In this document: positions 27,412-36,845 of the stretch, piece after piece
Layout of the letters: every line of letters starts with the position of its first letter
How positions within the stretch are numbered: the stretch's first letter is position 1
Source of the DNA: Mycolicibacterium moriokaense
Lineage (GTDB): Bacteria; Actinomycetota; Actinomycetes; Mycobacteriales; Mycobacteriaceae
Assembly: GCF_003201655.1 (NCBI RefSeq)
Contig: NZ_QJJU01000002.1
Location: forward strand, 62,001 to 126,000
Length of the DNA: 64,000 bases
Direction of reading: 5' to 3'
Position numbers and translations under genes: made by a program
The notes under the pieces: generated by a model
Seen by the model: only the letters and a program-made list of their open reading frames with translations
Databases searched by the model: none
Told to the model about the DNA's origin: nothing

Positions 27412-29346
27412 CTAATTTGCCCGGATGAATCCGTTGGTGCGAGCGATTTCTTCGCTGGCGAACCAGATTTCGGCGCTCGCATCGTCGTAGAGGGAGCTCC
27501 CGGGCACCCAGTACAGCCCGGACTTGGTGTCCGCCTTGATCGGATAGCCCTCCGGTGCCTGGCCCGGGTCTTCGAGCGGCAGGTGCAGGGCGGTGGCGTT
27601 CGCCGCGGGTTCGTCGATCTCAATCCGGGCGTGGCGGCCGGTATCGGTCAGGGGGTCGCGTTCGATGCCGGTCGGCATCCGCGTTGGCGTCGTATCGACC
27701 CTGTCGGGGTCTTCGTCCTCATCGTGTTGATCCTGTTGGACCGCAATGGGTTCCTGCGATGTATCCGCTTCGCCGGAGTGGACGGGAGACCCCCACGGGT
27801 TCATCGGCTCCTGCTGATAATCGCGGGCGGCTGATGCAGGCGGCAGTGATCCCAAGCCCTCCCGCGTGTAGTGATTGCCGAAGAACGCCGCGGAGTGGTC
27901 ATCGGCTGGTTCGTGTTCAGTGATCGGCATTCCGTAGCCGGACGGCGTGCTGTACGCGAACTCGCCGTCGTCGGCCTCGAGTCCGTCGTCAGCGCCGCGT
28001 CGACGGTTGCGCAGCGACGCGAACCCCACAAGCGCGCCGAGGACCACCACTGGAACGATCGCAAGCAGCCACCACCAGGTCCACTGAAACCACTTGTTGC
28101 CGTTGGTATTCGGGGCCTCGGCATTGTTCGCCGCCTTGGGCTGGTCCTGTCCGGGAACCTGCAGGCCGGACAGCTGAGAAGCGAGATTTCCCGGCTCCGT
28201 GCTGAACGTCTTCTTGTTGTGGTCCCACGAGATCACCCCACCGCTGAAGCGTTGGGTGATGACGTCTCCGCTCTCGGTCTGATCGGCCATCGGCGCGCCG
28301 AGCGTGCCCGTCGCACCGCCCAGCTTCTCCCACGCGGCATCCATCGCACCGCGCACGATGACCGCGCCGTAGTCGGGCGTCCAGAAGATGACCGGCTTGT
28401 CCTTGGCGGCGAAGCTGCTGATCTTGCTTTCGGTCGCGAGGCCGCCGTCGACCTCGCTAGATGTCGGGAAGCCCAGATCACCCTGGGGGCCACCCACGCT
28501 TTCGTACTTGGTCAGCACCTGGCCGGTGACGACGTTCGCTCCAGTGTCCGGGCTGTAGAAGATCTTGCCGCCCGCGAAGTTCTGCCCGAGGCCGTCGCTG
28601 CCGATCGGATAAGGCGGCCCCTGTGCGGCACCGAGCGGGCCAAGCGCTCCGCCGGCTGCGCGCCGGGCCGCATTGATGGCCGACGTGGGGTCGTCCGGAA
28701 TCTGGAGGTCCGCAAGCTGCGCGGCCAGATCAGGTGGGACCGTGGTGAACGTCTTGGCCTTCCTGTCGTAGGACACCTCGCCACCGGTGAACTTCTGAGT
28801 GACGACGGCGCCACCGTACGTCTCGTCCTCGGTGGGCACACCGAGCGTTCCCGCGGAGCCGCCGAGCTTGTCCCAGGCGGCGTTGATGGGCCCGCGCACC
28901 ACCTGGACCCCGGTGTCAGGGGTCCAGAAGATGACGGGCTTGTCGGCGGCGCTGAACGTGGTGTTGCGGCTGTTCGGTGCCTTGCCCGCCCCCTCGTCAA
29001 TGGTGGGGAAACCGAGGTCACTGTCGGCCGGTCCGCCGAGCGATTGGTACTTGTCCAGAATCAGGCCGGTCATGGTGTGAGCACCTGTGGCGGGGGTGAA
29101 GAAGATCTTGCCGCCCGCGAAATTCTGTCCGAACCCCTCACCGGCCGGGTAGACCCCGCCGTCCTTGGGCCCGAGCGGACCAGCAGCACCGCCACCTGCG
29201 TCCCAGGCCGCACTGATCGCCGCGTCGGCGTCGGAGTCCGGAGTGGCCGCTGCGACTGGGGCCCAGAGAATAAGCACCGCCGCACTCAACAGGCCGATTG
29301 TCGTCCGCGCGATCAGCCCGCTGTGCACCATGCCCCGTTTCGTCAT
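27412..29346 (-). CDS. LGFP-repeat membrane protein with C-terminal sunset domain (Rv2721c-like)
   Basis: This 644-residue protein is orthologous to Rv2721c. A signal peptide (LLSAAVLILWAPVAAA) is followed by two similar exported halves built from LGFP-type repeats (LGPKDGGVYPAGEGFGQNFA, DSDLGFPTIDEG, GTLGVPTEDET; then LGAAQGPPYPIGSDGLGQNF, GDLGFPTSSEV, GTLGAPMADQT). A membrane helix sits at about 421-443, then a long acidic, Pro-rich cytoplasmic region. The end (YPIKADTKSGLYWVPGSSLY to ARTNGFIRAN) looks like a sunset domain. LGFP repeats are thought to bind the mycolate/arabinogalactan wall. Start is one of two nearby ATGs (29346 or 29331). Confidence 0.85.
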   Translation of the reverse strand: MTKRGMVHSGLIARTTIGLLSAAVLILWAPVAAATPDSDADAAISAAWDAGGGAAGPLGPKDGGVYPAGEGFGQNFAGGKIFFTPATGAHTMTGLILDKYQSLGGPADSDLGFPTIDEGAGKAPNSRNTTFSAADKPVIFWTPDTGVQVVRGPINAAWDKLGGSAGTLGVPTEDETYGGAVVTQKFTGGEVSYDRKAKTFTTVPPDLAAQLADLQIPDDPTSAINAARRAAGGALGPLGAAQGPPYPIGSDGLGQNFAGGKIFYSPDTGANVVTGQVLTKYESVGGPQGDLGFPTSSEVDGGLATESKISSFAAKDKPVIFWTPDYGAVIVRGAMDAAWEKLGGATGTLGAPMADQTESGDVITQRFSGGVISWDHNKKTFSTEPGNLASQLSGLQVPGQDQPKAANNAEAPNTNGNKWFQWTWWWLLAIVPVVVLGALVGFASLRNRRRGADDGLEADDGEFAYSTPSGYGMPITEHEPADDHSAAFFGNHYTREGLGSLPPASAARDYQQEPMNPWGSPVHSGEADTSQEPIAVQQDQHDEDEDPDRVDTTPTRMPTGIERDPLTDTGRHARIEIDEPAANATALHLPLEDPGQAPEGYPIKADTKSGLYWVPGSSLYDDASAEIWFASEEIARTNGFIRAN

Positions 29347-29466
29347 CCGACCAGCCACGTGAAGTATCGCGTGCGCGACTGTGTCAAACGACGATAACGA
29401 AGGCGTGTCCGCGATACAGCGCAACCTCGGGCCCGGCGCGCCGCCGTGATTCGAACTGGGACGGTT

Positions 29467-30627
29467 CTAGACGCCCATGCTGCGGCCGATGATCTCCTTC
29501 ATGATCTCGGTCGTGCCGCCGTAGATGGTCTGCACGCGCGAATCGAGATACGCCCGCGCGACCGGATATTCACGCATGTAGCCGTAGCCGCCGTGCAGTT
29601 GCAGGCAGCGATCGATCAGGTAGACCTGCTTTTCGGTGGAGTACCACTTGGCCATGGCGGCCTGCTCGACGGTCAGCTTCTCCTCGAGATGCAGCTTGAG
29701 GAATTCGTCGACCATCATGCGCACCACGGTGGCCTCGGTCGCCAGTTCGGCCAGCAGGAACCGGCTGTTCTGCTGACTACCGATCGGGCGGCCAAATGCC
29801 TTGCGCTCCTTGGTGTATTGCAAGGTCTCTTCGAGCACAGCTTCCATCGCCGCGGCAGCCATCACCGCGATGCCGATGCGCTCCTGCGGCAGGTTCTGCA
29901 TCAGGTAGACGAAACCCGAACCCTCATCGCCGAGAAGGTTTTCGACGGGGACCTTGACGTCGGTGAACGACAGCTCCGCGGTGTCCTGTGCGTCGAGGCC
30001 GATCTTGTCGAGTTTGCGGCCGCGCTCGAAACCTTCCATGCCGCGCTCGACGACCAGCAGCGAGAACCCCATTGCACCCTTGTCCGGGTCGGTCTGCGCC
30101 ACGACGATCACCAGGTCGGCATTGATGCCGTTGGTGATGAACGTCTTCGCGCCGTTGAGCACGTAGTGGTCGCCCTCTTTGACCGCGCGGGTCTTGATGC
30201 CCTGCAGGTCGCTGCCCGTGCCCGGCTCGGTCATCGCGATCGCGGTGATGATTTCTCCGGTGCAGAACTGCGGCAGCCAGCGCTGTTTCTGCTCCTCGTT
30301 GGCCAGCCGCATCAGGTACGGCAGCACGACGTCGTTGTGCAGGCCGAAGCCGATCCCGCTATAGCGACCGGCGATCGTCTCCTCATTGATGATCACGTTG
30401 TAGCGGAAGTCCGCGTTGCCGCCGCCGCCGTACTCCTCGGGCACCTCCATGCCGAGAAAGCCCTGCTTACCGGCCTCGAGCCAGACGCCGCGGTCGACGA
30501 TCTTCTCCCGCTCCCACTCCTCGTGATACGGCGCGACGTGCCGGTCGAGAAACGCGCGATAGGACTCGCGGAACAGATCGTGCTCGGGCTCGAACAGGGT
30601 GCGGTCGTATTTGACGACGCTGCCCAT
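29467..30627 (-). CDS. fadE20: acyl-CoA dehydrogenase FadE20
   Basis: This 386-residue FAD enzyme (length of Rv2724c) oxidises acyl-CoA to the 2-enoyl-CoA. Signatures: AIAMTEPGTGSDLQGIKTRA (FAD/substrate binding, about 125-144), KTFITNG, QERIGIAVMAAAAMEAV, AFGRPIGSQQNSRF, and LHGGYGYMREYPVARAYLDS with the catalytic-region YGGTTEIMKEIIGR at the end. GGAGG precedes the ATG at 30627. Chain-length specificity cannot be read. Confidence 0.93.
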   Translation of the reverse strand: MGSVVKYDRTLFEPEHDLFRESYRAFLDRHVAPYHEEWEREKIVDRGVWLEAGKQGFLGMEVPEEYGGGGNADFRYNVIINEETIAGRYSGIGFGLHNDVVLPYLMRLANEEQKQRWLPQFCTGEIITAIAMTEPGTGSDLQGIKTRAVKEGDHYVLNGAKTFITNGINADLVIVVAQTDPDKGAMGFSLLVVERGMEGFERGRKLDKIGLDAQDTAELSFTDVKVPVENLLGDEGSGFVYLMQNLPQERIGIAVMAAAAMEAVLEETLQYTKERKAFGRPIGSQQNSRFLLAELATEATVVRMMVDEFLKLHLEEKLTVEQAAMAKWYSTEKQVYLIDRCLQLHGGYGYMREYPVARAYLDSRVQTIYGGTTEIMKEIIGRSMGV

Positions 30628-30738
30628 GGCTGACCTCCAAGGACTGGTACGGGCTGTTACCGCCCAAGCTACCCCATCCAACCGAATGGTTGGTCGGGGG
30701 CCGGTCATCGCCGCCAGGAGAACGTCGCGGGCCGGTTC

Positions 30739-30744
30739 TAGACT
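30739..30744 (+). promoter_or_regulatory. -10 element (TAGACT), leaderless bisC-like gene
   Basis: TAGACT ends six bases before the ATG at 30751; no Shine-Dalgarno is present. Confidence 0.45.
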
Positions 30745-30750
30745 CGCGTC

Positions 30751-33039
30751 ATGCCCCTTGCCCCGACGAGCCTGACCCACTGGGGCGCGTTCTCGGCGGG
30801 CATCGAATCCGGCGACATCGCTTCGGTGACACCGCTCGACGGCGACACCGACCCTTCACCGCTACTGGGCAACCTGCCCGGCGCTATTCGGCATTCCGCG
30901 CGGGTCGCCACACCTGCAGTGCGACGCGGCTGGCTGCGCGAAGGGCCCGGCCCGAGCACGCGGCGCGGCGCCGACGAGTTCGTCGCCGTCTCGTGGGAGG
31001 AGCTCACCGAACTCCTTGCCTGCGAGCTGCGGCGCGTCGTCGACACACACGGCAACGAGGCGATCTACGGCGGCTCGTACGGCTGGGCCAGCGCGGGCCG
31101 CTTCCACCACGCGCAGAGCCAGGTGCACAGATTCCTCAAACTGCTTGGCGGGTATACCTTTTCCCGGCACTCATACAGCCTCGGTGCGACGGGCGTCATC
31201 ATGCCGCGGGTGGTCGGCACGCACAACGATCTGTTCGAGCGGTCCACCACGTGGGAGGTCATCGTCGAACACACCGATCTGCTGGTGTGCTTCGGCGGCC
31301 TTGCGCTGAAGAACACTGGACTCAATCACGGTGGCACCACCAGTCACCCGGCCCGCGACGCGCTGCGGCGGTTCCGCGACCGCGGCGGACGCATCGTGTC
31401 GTTCTCCCCGCTGCGCGATGATGTCGATGGCGAGTGCGAATGGCATGCGCCGGTGCCCGGCACCGACGTGGCGATCATGCTGGCGCTGGCCTACGTGCTC
31501 GCCACCGAGTCGTTGGCCGACCGGGATTTCCTGCGCACCTACTGCACCGGCTACGACCGCTTCGAGCGCTATCTGCTCGGCCTTGACGACGGCGTCGCGA
31601 AGTCACCGCGGTGGGCGTCGGAGATCTGCGGGCTGTCCGCCGACGAGCTGACCGCGCTGGCACGGCGGATGGCGGCGTCGCGCACGATCGTTACGGTCAG
31701 CTGGTCACTGCAGCGGATCCGGCACGGTGAGCAGGCGCCGTGGATGGGCCTCACCCTGGCGGCGATGCTGGGTCAAATCGGCCTTCCCGGTGGAGGTTTC
31801 GGCCACGGCTACGGGTCGATGAACGAACCCGGGTTGCCGCCGCTGCGCTTCGGGCTGCCGAAGCTGCCGCAGGGCCCCAATCCGGTGCAGACGTTCATCC
31901 CTGTCGCGGCGATCAGCGATATGTTGCTCCATCCCGGTGAGCAGTTCGATTACAACGGACGACGGCTGACATATCCCGACATCAAGCTGGTGTACTGGGG
32001 CGGCGGCAACCCGTTTCACCACCACCAGAACATCTCCCGATTGCGGCGTGCACTCGGCCGTGTCGACACGATCGTCGTACACGACCCGTACTGGACCGCG
32101 ATGGCCAAGCACGCCGACATCGTCGTGCCGTCGACCACCGCGTTCGAGCGCGACGACTACTCGGGTTCCCGCAATGACCCACTGCTGATGGCCATGCCGA
32201 AGCTGGCCGAGCCGTACGCGCAATCCCGCGACGACTACACCACATTCGCAGCGCTGGCCGACCGCCTCGAGTTCGGCGAGCAGTTCACCGAGGGCCGAAC
32301 CGCACGGCAATGGCTCGTGCACATGTACGAAAAGTGGGCCGCCGGACTGGATTTCGCGGTGCCGGCGTTCGACGACTTCTGGGCGATGGGCAGGCTACGG
32401 CTGCCGACCGAGGACGGGCTGACGCTGCTGGCCGACTTCAGGGCCGATCCTCAAACACACCGCCTCCACACACCAAGCGGCCGCATCGAGATCTTCTCTG
32501 AAGACATCGACGGGTTCGGCTACGACGACTGCGCAGGCCACCCGAAGTGGTTCAAGCCGTCCGAATGGCTCGGCGGCGCGCGGGCGGCGCGCTATCCGCT
32601 GCACCTGCTGGCCAACCAGCCCGCGACCCGGCTGCACAGCCAGCTCGATATCGGTGCCGTCAGCCAGCGTTCGAAAGTGCAAGGGCGTGAACCGATGCGG
32701 ATGCATCCGGCGGACGCCGCGGCTCGCGGACTCGCCGATGGCGACGTGGCGCGGGTGTTCAACGACCGCGGTGCCTGCCTGGCAGGCGTGGTGGTTGACG
32801 ATCGGCTGCGTCGCGACGTGGTGCAGCTGTCGACGGGCGCGTGGTTCGACCCGGCCGACCCCGCCGACCCGGACGCCATGTGTGTGCACGGCAACCCGAA
32901 CGTGCTCACCGACGACATCGGCACGTCGTCACTGGCGCGCGGTTGCACCGGCGCACATGTACTGGTCCAGGTGGAGAAGTTCGACGGCCCGCTGCCGCCG
33001 GTGCGGGCGCACGAACCCCCAGTGATCGTCGACCGATGA
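30751..33039 (+). CDS. bisC: molybdopterin oxidoreductase, biotin-sulfoxide/TMAO reductase type
   Basis: This 762-residue bis-MGD molybdoenzyme belongs to the DMSO-reductase family, BisC/TorA branch. It lacks the N-terminal Cys motif for a [4Fe-4S] cluster. The molybdenum ligand is most likely the Ser in YGGSYGWASAGRFHHAQSQ (about residue 124 region), and MGD contacts include VCFGGLALKNTG, PGTDVAIMLALAYVLATE, GQIGLPGGGFGHGYGSMNE, WGGGNPFHHHQN and VVPSTTAFERDDY. No Tat signal is seen, so it is cytoplasmic. It may reduce biotin or methionine sulfoxide, as the M. tuberculosis enzyme does. Its stop overlaps the next gene (ATGA). Confidence 0.88.
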   Translation: MPLAPTSLTHWGAFSAGIESGDIASVTPLDGDTDPSPLLGNLPGAIRHSARVATPAVRRGWLREGPGPSTRRGADEFVAVSWEELTELLACELRRVVDTHGNEAIYGGSYGWASAGRFHHAQSQVHRFLKLLGGYTFSRHSYSLGATGVIMPRVVGTHNDLFERSTTWEVIVEHTDLLVCFGGLALKNTGLNHGGTTSHPARDALRRFRDRGGRIVSFSPLRDDVDGECEWHAPVPGTDVAIMLALAYVLATESLADRDFLRTYCTGYDRFERYLLGLDDGVAKSPRWASEICGLSADELTALARRMAASRTIVTVSWSLQRIRHGEQAPWMGLTLAAMLGQIGLPGGGFGHGYGSMNEPGLPPLRFGLPKLPQGPNPVQTFIPVAAISDMLLHPGEQFDYNGRRLTYPDIKLVYWGGGNPFHHHQNISRLRRALGRVDTIVVHDPYWTAMAKHADIVVPSTTAFERDDYSGSRNDPLLMAMPKLAEPYAQSRDDYTTFAALADRLEFGEQFTEGRTARQWLVHMYEKWAAGLDFAVPAFDDFWAMGRLRLPTEDGLTLLADFRADPQTHRLHTPSGRIEIFSEDIDGFGYDDCAGHPKWFKPSEWLGGARAARYPLHLLANQPATRLHSQLDIGAVSQRSKVQGREPMRMHPADAAARGLADGDVARVFNDRGACLAGVVVDDRLRRDVVQLSTGAWFDPADPADPDAMCVHGNPNVLTDDIGTSSLARGCTGAHVLVQVEKFDGPLPPVRAHEPPVIVDR

Positions 33040-33539
33040 CCGAGGCGCTGACCGTGGAAGAACGCGGTCGCGCGATCACGTTCACGTTCGACGACATGAT
33101 GCGCTACCACGGATTCCACTCCCCCGCCGGAGTTGCGATGGCGTTCAAGGTCATGCAGCGGGCGTTCGCGGCACTCTCCCCCGACGGACCGCCCCCGCGG
33201 CGGGAGGTCTTGGTGCGCACCGCGTTTCGGGGCCCGGGCGCGCGGGACGGGTTCGAGGTGGTGACTCGTGCGGTGTCCGATGGCCGCTACGTCGTTGACC
33301 GATCACTGGTCCGGTCAGACCTCGGCCGCCTGCGAGAGGACTTCGTTTTCGAGGTGACGATTGGCAACCGAACCGCGACGCTTCTGCTGCGCGACGGCTT
33401 CGTCAGCGACGAGTTCGTCGACCTGGCGCGAGCTGAGAACCGGTCCTATGAGCAGGAAGCGCGCCTCGACGAATTGAAAGCGCAACTGGCGCAACGGGTG
33501 ATGGCCGCACCTGCCTCAGACGTTTACGACATCGATTAA
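33036..33539 (+). CDS. small protein coupled to bisC, possibly FmdE-like
   Basis: This 167-residue protein starts four bases before the bisC stop, so it is translated with it. MRYHGFHSPAGVAMAFKVM resembles the opening of the FmdE family (pattern HGHxCPG, with a helix after it), and GARDGFEVVTRAVSDGRYVVD resembles the segment that follows, but the family cysteines are missing. A charged coiled helix ends the chain (EQEARLDELKAQLAQRV). I take it as a probable partner, chaperone or cofactor-handling protein of the molybdoenzyme; this is inference. A strong palindrome follows. Confidence 0.55.
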   Translation: MTEALTVEERGRAITFTFDDMMRYHGFHSPAGVAMAFKVMQRAFAALSPDGPPPRREVLVRTAFRGPGARDGFEVVTRAVSDGRYVVDRSLVRSDLGRLREDFVFEVTIGNRTATLLLRDGFVSDEFVDLARAENRSYEQEARLDELKAQLAQRVMAAPASDVYDID

Positions 33540-33542
33540 CTC

Positions 33543-33604
33543 CGCGAGCAGACGCAAAATCACCAAAACCGTCGGCGTGTCGGGTGATTTTGCGTGTGCT
33601 CGCG
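33543..33604. terminator. 22-bp near-perfect palindrome between convergent genes
   Basis: Left arm 33543-33564 and right arm 33583-33604 pair with one mismatch around an 18-base loop; the core is ACGCAAAATCACC and its complement. It lies exactly between the FmdE-like stop and the hflX stop, so it can terminate both directions. The arm resembles a GAGCAGACGCAAAATC element that I recall as frequent between mycobacterial genes, so it may also be a dispersed repeat. Confidence 0.7.
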
Positions 33605-35017
33605 CTAAAAAGTTGCGAACTCGCGAAGGCTCGCCGCCAATGGGATCGGTACCCGCGCCTTGATCCTGGTGCCGTCGGCGGTGTGTTCGGTGGCATCCAC
33701 CCGGCCGTCGGCATGCATCCGGTTGACGAGATCGCCGCGGTCGTACGGGATTGTCACGTCAACGATGGTGTCAGTGGGCGCAATGAGCTCCGACATCCGC
33801 TGCTGCAGCCGGTCAAGGCCGTCGCCGGTGTGCGCGGAGACGAACACCGCGTCGGGCAGCGCGCGGCGCAGCTGAGCCATCGCCAGATCGCCTGCGGCGT
33901 CAACCTTGTTGACCACCAACAACTCTGGGGCCGGCTTACTGTCGTGATCGGCAATGACCTCGTTGACCACCTGACGCACCGCGTTGATCTGCGCCAGCGG
34001 GTTGACGTCGGAGCCATCGACCACGTGCACCAGCAGGTCGGCGTCAGCGACCTCCTCCAACGTCGAGCGAAACGCCTCGACCAGTTGGGTGGGTAGATGC
34101 CGCACGAATCCGACCGTGTCGGTGAGCACGAAGGGCCTGCCGTCCTCGAATTCGCCACGGCGGGTGGTTGGTTCGAGGGTTGCGAACAACGCATTCTCCA
34201 CCAGGACACCCGCACCGGTCAGAGCGTTCAGCAGGCTGGACTTGCCTGCGTTCGTGTAGCCGACGATCGCGATCGAAGCCACGTCACTGGCCAGCCGACG
34301 GCTGCGCTGGGTGTCGCGGATCTTCTTCATGTCCTTGATCTCGCGGCGCAGCTTGGACATTCGTTCGCGGATGCGACGACGGTCCGTCTCGATCTTGGTT
34401 TCACCGGGGCCGCGTGTACCCACACCGCCGCCGCTGCCGCCAGCGCCGCCGCCCTGGCGGGACATCGACTCGCCCCAGCCACGCAGCCTGGGCAGCATGT
34501 ACTCCATCTGTGCGAGCGAGACTTGCGCCTTGCCCTCACGGCTGGTGGCGTGCTGGGCGAAGATGTCGAGAATCAGCGCGGTGCGGTCGATCACCTTGAC
34601 TTTGACCGCCTTCTCCAGCGCATTGAGCTGCGCGGGGCTCAGTTCGCCGTCGCAGATGACGGTGTCGGCGCCCGTGGCCTGCACGACCTCGCGCAGCTCC
34701 TGCGCCTTGCCAGAGCCGATATAGGTCGACGGGTCCGGCTTGTCGCGACGTTGGACGAGGCCCTCGAGTACTTCGGACCCTGCGGTCTCGGCGAGCGCGG
34801 CGAGCTCGGCCATGCTGGCCTCGGCGTCGGCGGCGCTGCCTTCTGTCCACACGCCGACCAGCACGACGCGCTCCAACCGCAGCTGCCGGTACTCGACCTC
34901 GGAGATGTCGGTGAGTTCGGTCGACAGACCTGCGACCCTGCGCAGCGCCGCGCGGTCCTCGAGCGCCAGCTCACCCGAGCTGGGGATACCACTAACGGGA
35001 AATTTGGGAGAAGTCAT
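33605..35017 (-). CDS. hflX: ribosome-splitting GTPase HflX
   Basis: This 470-residue GTPase is orthologous to Rv2725c. An N-terminal HflX domain (YIGSGKAQELREVV, DGELSPAQLNALE) and a helical linker with the Gly-rich loop (GGGAGGSGGGVGTRGPGE) lead to the G domain. There G1 is GYTNAGKSSLLN, G3 is DTVGFVRHLP and G4 is NKVD. It splits stalled ribosomes, and mycobacterial HflX is linked to macrolide tolerance and hypoxia. It heads the minus-strand run next to dapF and miaA. Confidence 0.95.
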   Translation of the reverse strand: MTSPKFPVSGIPSSGELALEDRAALRRVAGLSTELTDISEVEYRQLRLERVVLVGVWTEGSAADAEASMAELAALAETAGSEVLEGLVQRRDKPDPSTYIGSGKAQELREVVQATGADTVICDGELSPAQLNALEKAVKVKVIDRTALILDIFAQHATSREGKAQVSLAQMEYMLPRLRGWGESMSRQGGGAGGSGGGVGTRGPGETKIETDRRRIRERMSKLRREIKDMKKIRDTQRSRRLASDVASIAIVGYTNAGKSSLLNALTGAGVLVENALFATLEPTTRRGEFEDGRPFVLTDTVGFVRHLPTQLVEAFRSTLEEVADADLLVHVVDGSDVNPLAQINAVRQVVNEVIADHDSKPAPELLVVNKVDAAGDLAMAQLRRALPDAVFVSAHTGDGLDRLQQRMSELIAPTDTIVDVTIPYDRGDLVNRMHADGRVDATEHTADGTRIKARVPIPLAASLREFATF

Positions 35018-35062
35018 AAGCCCTAACAGGTTTGCACGCCACGACGGTATCGCGCACCCGAA

Positions 35063-35932
35063 TTAACGCTGATGGGACTGCCACCATTCCTCTGACAGCT
35101 CGCCATGAGCCACCAACACCGATGGGCCACGCAAGTAGCTGCTGGCCTCGGTGACGGCGACGGTGACCTCACCGCCGGGGATGCATACCCGCAGCGTGCC
35201 CGTCGTCGCGCCATCGAATGCCAGCGCCGCGACGGCTGCGGCGACTGTTCCGGTGCCACACGAACGCGTTTCGCCGACACCTCTCTCGTGAACCCGCATC
35301 GACACCGATCCACCGTGCGGCGCGGTCAGCACCTCCACATTGACCCCATCGGGGAATTGCGTGCGGTCGAACGACACCGGCGCGGCGACGTCGAGGGCCG
35401 CGAGTCCGTCGAGGGTGAGGTCGGGATCGACGCACGCCAGGTGCGGGTTGCCCACGTCGATGGCCAGCCCTGCGAACGGCCGTCCGCCGACGATCGCCTC
35501 ACCCGTGCCGAGCTGGTTGGTCTTGCCCATCTCGACCGTCACGTCCGCAGTGGTGTCGTCCCACTGGTGCAGCACGACGGGACGAGGCCCGGCCAGCGAT
35601 CCGACGACGAACTCGTCACGGCTCTCAAGCCCGGTTGCCCGCAGGTAGTGCGCGAACACCCGCACCCCGTTGCCGCACATCTGCGCGATGGAGCCGTCGG
35701 CGTTGCGGTAATCCATGTACCAATCGCCTGCCGCCACGCCCTCGGGCAGCCGGTCGAAAACGCCCGCCGCCAGCGCCGCCCCGGCCTTCGTCACCCGCAG
35801 CACGCCGTCCGCGCCAAGACCCCGGCGCCGGTCGCACAGCGCGGCCACCGCGGCCGGCGTCAGCGACAGCAGGCCCTCCGGGTCGGGCAGCAGCACAAAG
35901 TCGTTCTGTGTGCCGTGGCCTTTGGCGAACAT
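35063..35932 (-). CDS. dapF: diaminopimelate epimerase
   Basis: This 289-residue PLP-independent epimerase (same length as Rv2726c) converts LL- to meso-diaminopimelate for lysine and peptidoglycan. Both catalytic cysteines are present: [14 protein letters not shown] and [16 protein letters not shown]-terminus [16 protein letters not shown] matches the family. GTG at 35935 directly before the ATG is an alternative start. It follows miaA closely in the same direction. Confidence 0.95.
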   Translation of the reverse strand: MFAKGHGTQNDFVLLPDPEGLLSLTPAAVAALCDRRRGLGADGVLRVTKAGAALAAGVFDRLPEGVAAGDWYMDYRNADGSIAQMCGNGVRVFAHYLRATGLESRDEFVVGSLAGPRPVVLHQWDDTTADVTVEMGKTNQLGTGEAIVGGRPFAGLAIDVGNPHLACVDPDLTLDGLAALDVAAPVSFDRTQFPDGVNVEVLTAPHGGSVSMRVHERGVGETRSCGTGTVAAAVAALAFDGATTGTLRVCIPGGEVTVAVTEASSYLRGPSVLVAHGELSEEWWQSHQR

Positions 35933-35939
35933 CACCTGT

Positions 35940-36845
35940 TCAGGATACGTGCCGCCATATCTGCAGCGTGTGCTCGACATTGTCGGGGCCTCCACCGTCG
36001 AGCCAGGTGATGCGGTGGTCGCGGCGGAACCATGACCGCTGGCGGCGGACGTAGCGACGGGTGCCGAAGTAGGTCGGCTCGCGGGCGGCCGTTCCGTCGC
36101 CGCCCCCATCGAGGTCGGCGACGACCTGGGCGTAACCCAATGCCCGGGACGCGGTGACCCCGTCGCGCAACCCGGCATCGAGCAGCGACCTCACCTCGCC
36201 AACGAGTCCGTCGGCGAACATCTTGTCGGTCCGCTGGCCCAGCCGCTCGTCGAGAAGCGTTGTATCCCAATCCAACCCGACGATGGCAGTGTCCCAGCGA
36301 GGCTTGCCGATCACCGGCGCCGACGCAGCGAACGGCCGTCCGGTGAGCTCGACAACCTCCAGCGCCCGCACGATGCGGCGGCCGTCGGTGGGCAGGATAG
36401 AAGACGCAGCCGAGGCGTCAACCCGTGCTAGTTCGGCGTGTAGCCCAGCGACGCCGACCTGGGCCAGCCGCCCCTCCCATTTGGCCCGCACGTGCGGGTC
36501 GGTCGCGGGGAACGACCATTCGTCGAGCAGCGACTGGATGTACATCATGGATCCGCCGACGACGACCGGGACCGCCCCGCGCGCGGCGATCGCCTCGGTA
36601 TCGGCAACCGCGGCCTGCTGGTAACGGGCGACGGTGGCCGTCTGGGTGACGTCGAGAACGTCGAGCTGGTGGTGTGGGATGCCGCGACGCTCGGAAGCAG
36701 GCAGCTTCGCGGTGCCGATGTCCATACCGCGGTAGAGCTGCATGGCGTCGGCGTTCACGATCTCCCCGCCGACGCGTTCGGCGACGGCCAGCGCCAACGC
36801 CGACTTGCCTGTCCCCGTCGGGCCGATTATCGCGATCGGTCTCAT
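35940..36845 (-). CDS. miaA: tRNA dimethylallyltransferase
   Basis: This 301-residue enzyme (Rv2727c) adds dimethylallyl to A37 of tRNAs reading UNN codons; MiaB, 3 kb on, later methylthiolates it. P-loop [18 protein letters not shown], then [43 protein letters not shown] and the zinc-finger-like C-terminal region with [10 protein letters not shown]. Its ATG overlaps the stop of the upstream gene (ATGA). Confidence 0.95.
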   Translation of the reverse strand: MRPIAIIGPTGTGKSALALAVAERVGGEIVNADAMQLYRGMDIGTAKLPASERRGIPHHQLDVLDVTQTATVARYQQAAVADTEAIAARGAVPVVVGGSMMYIQSLLDEWSFPATDPHVRAKWEGRLAQVGVAGLHAELARVDASAASSILPTDGRRIVRALEVVELTGRPFAASAPVIGKPRWDTAIVGLDWDTTLLDERLGQRTDKMFADGLVGEVRSLLDAGLRDGVTASRALGYAQVVADLDGGGDGTAAREPTYFGTRRYVRRQRSWFRRDHRITWLDGGGPDNVEHTLQIWRHVS

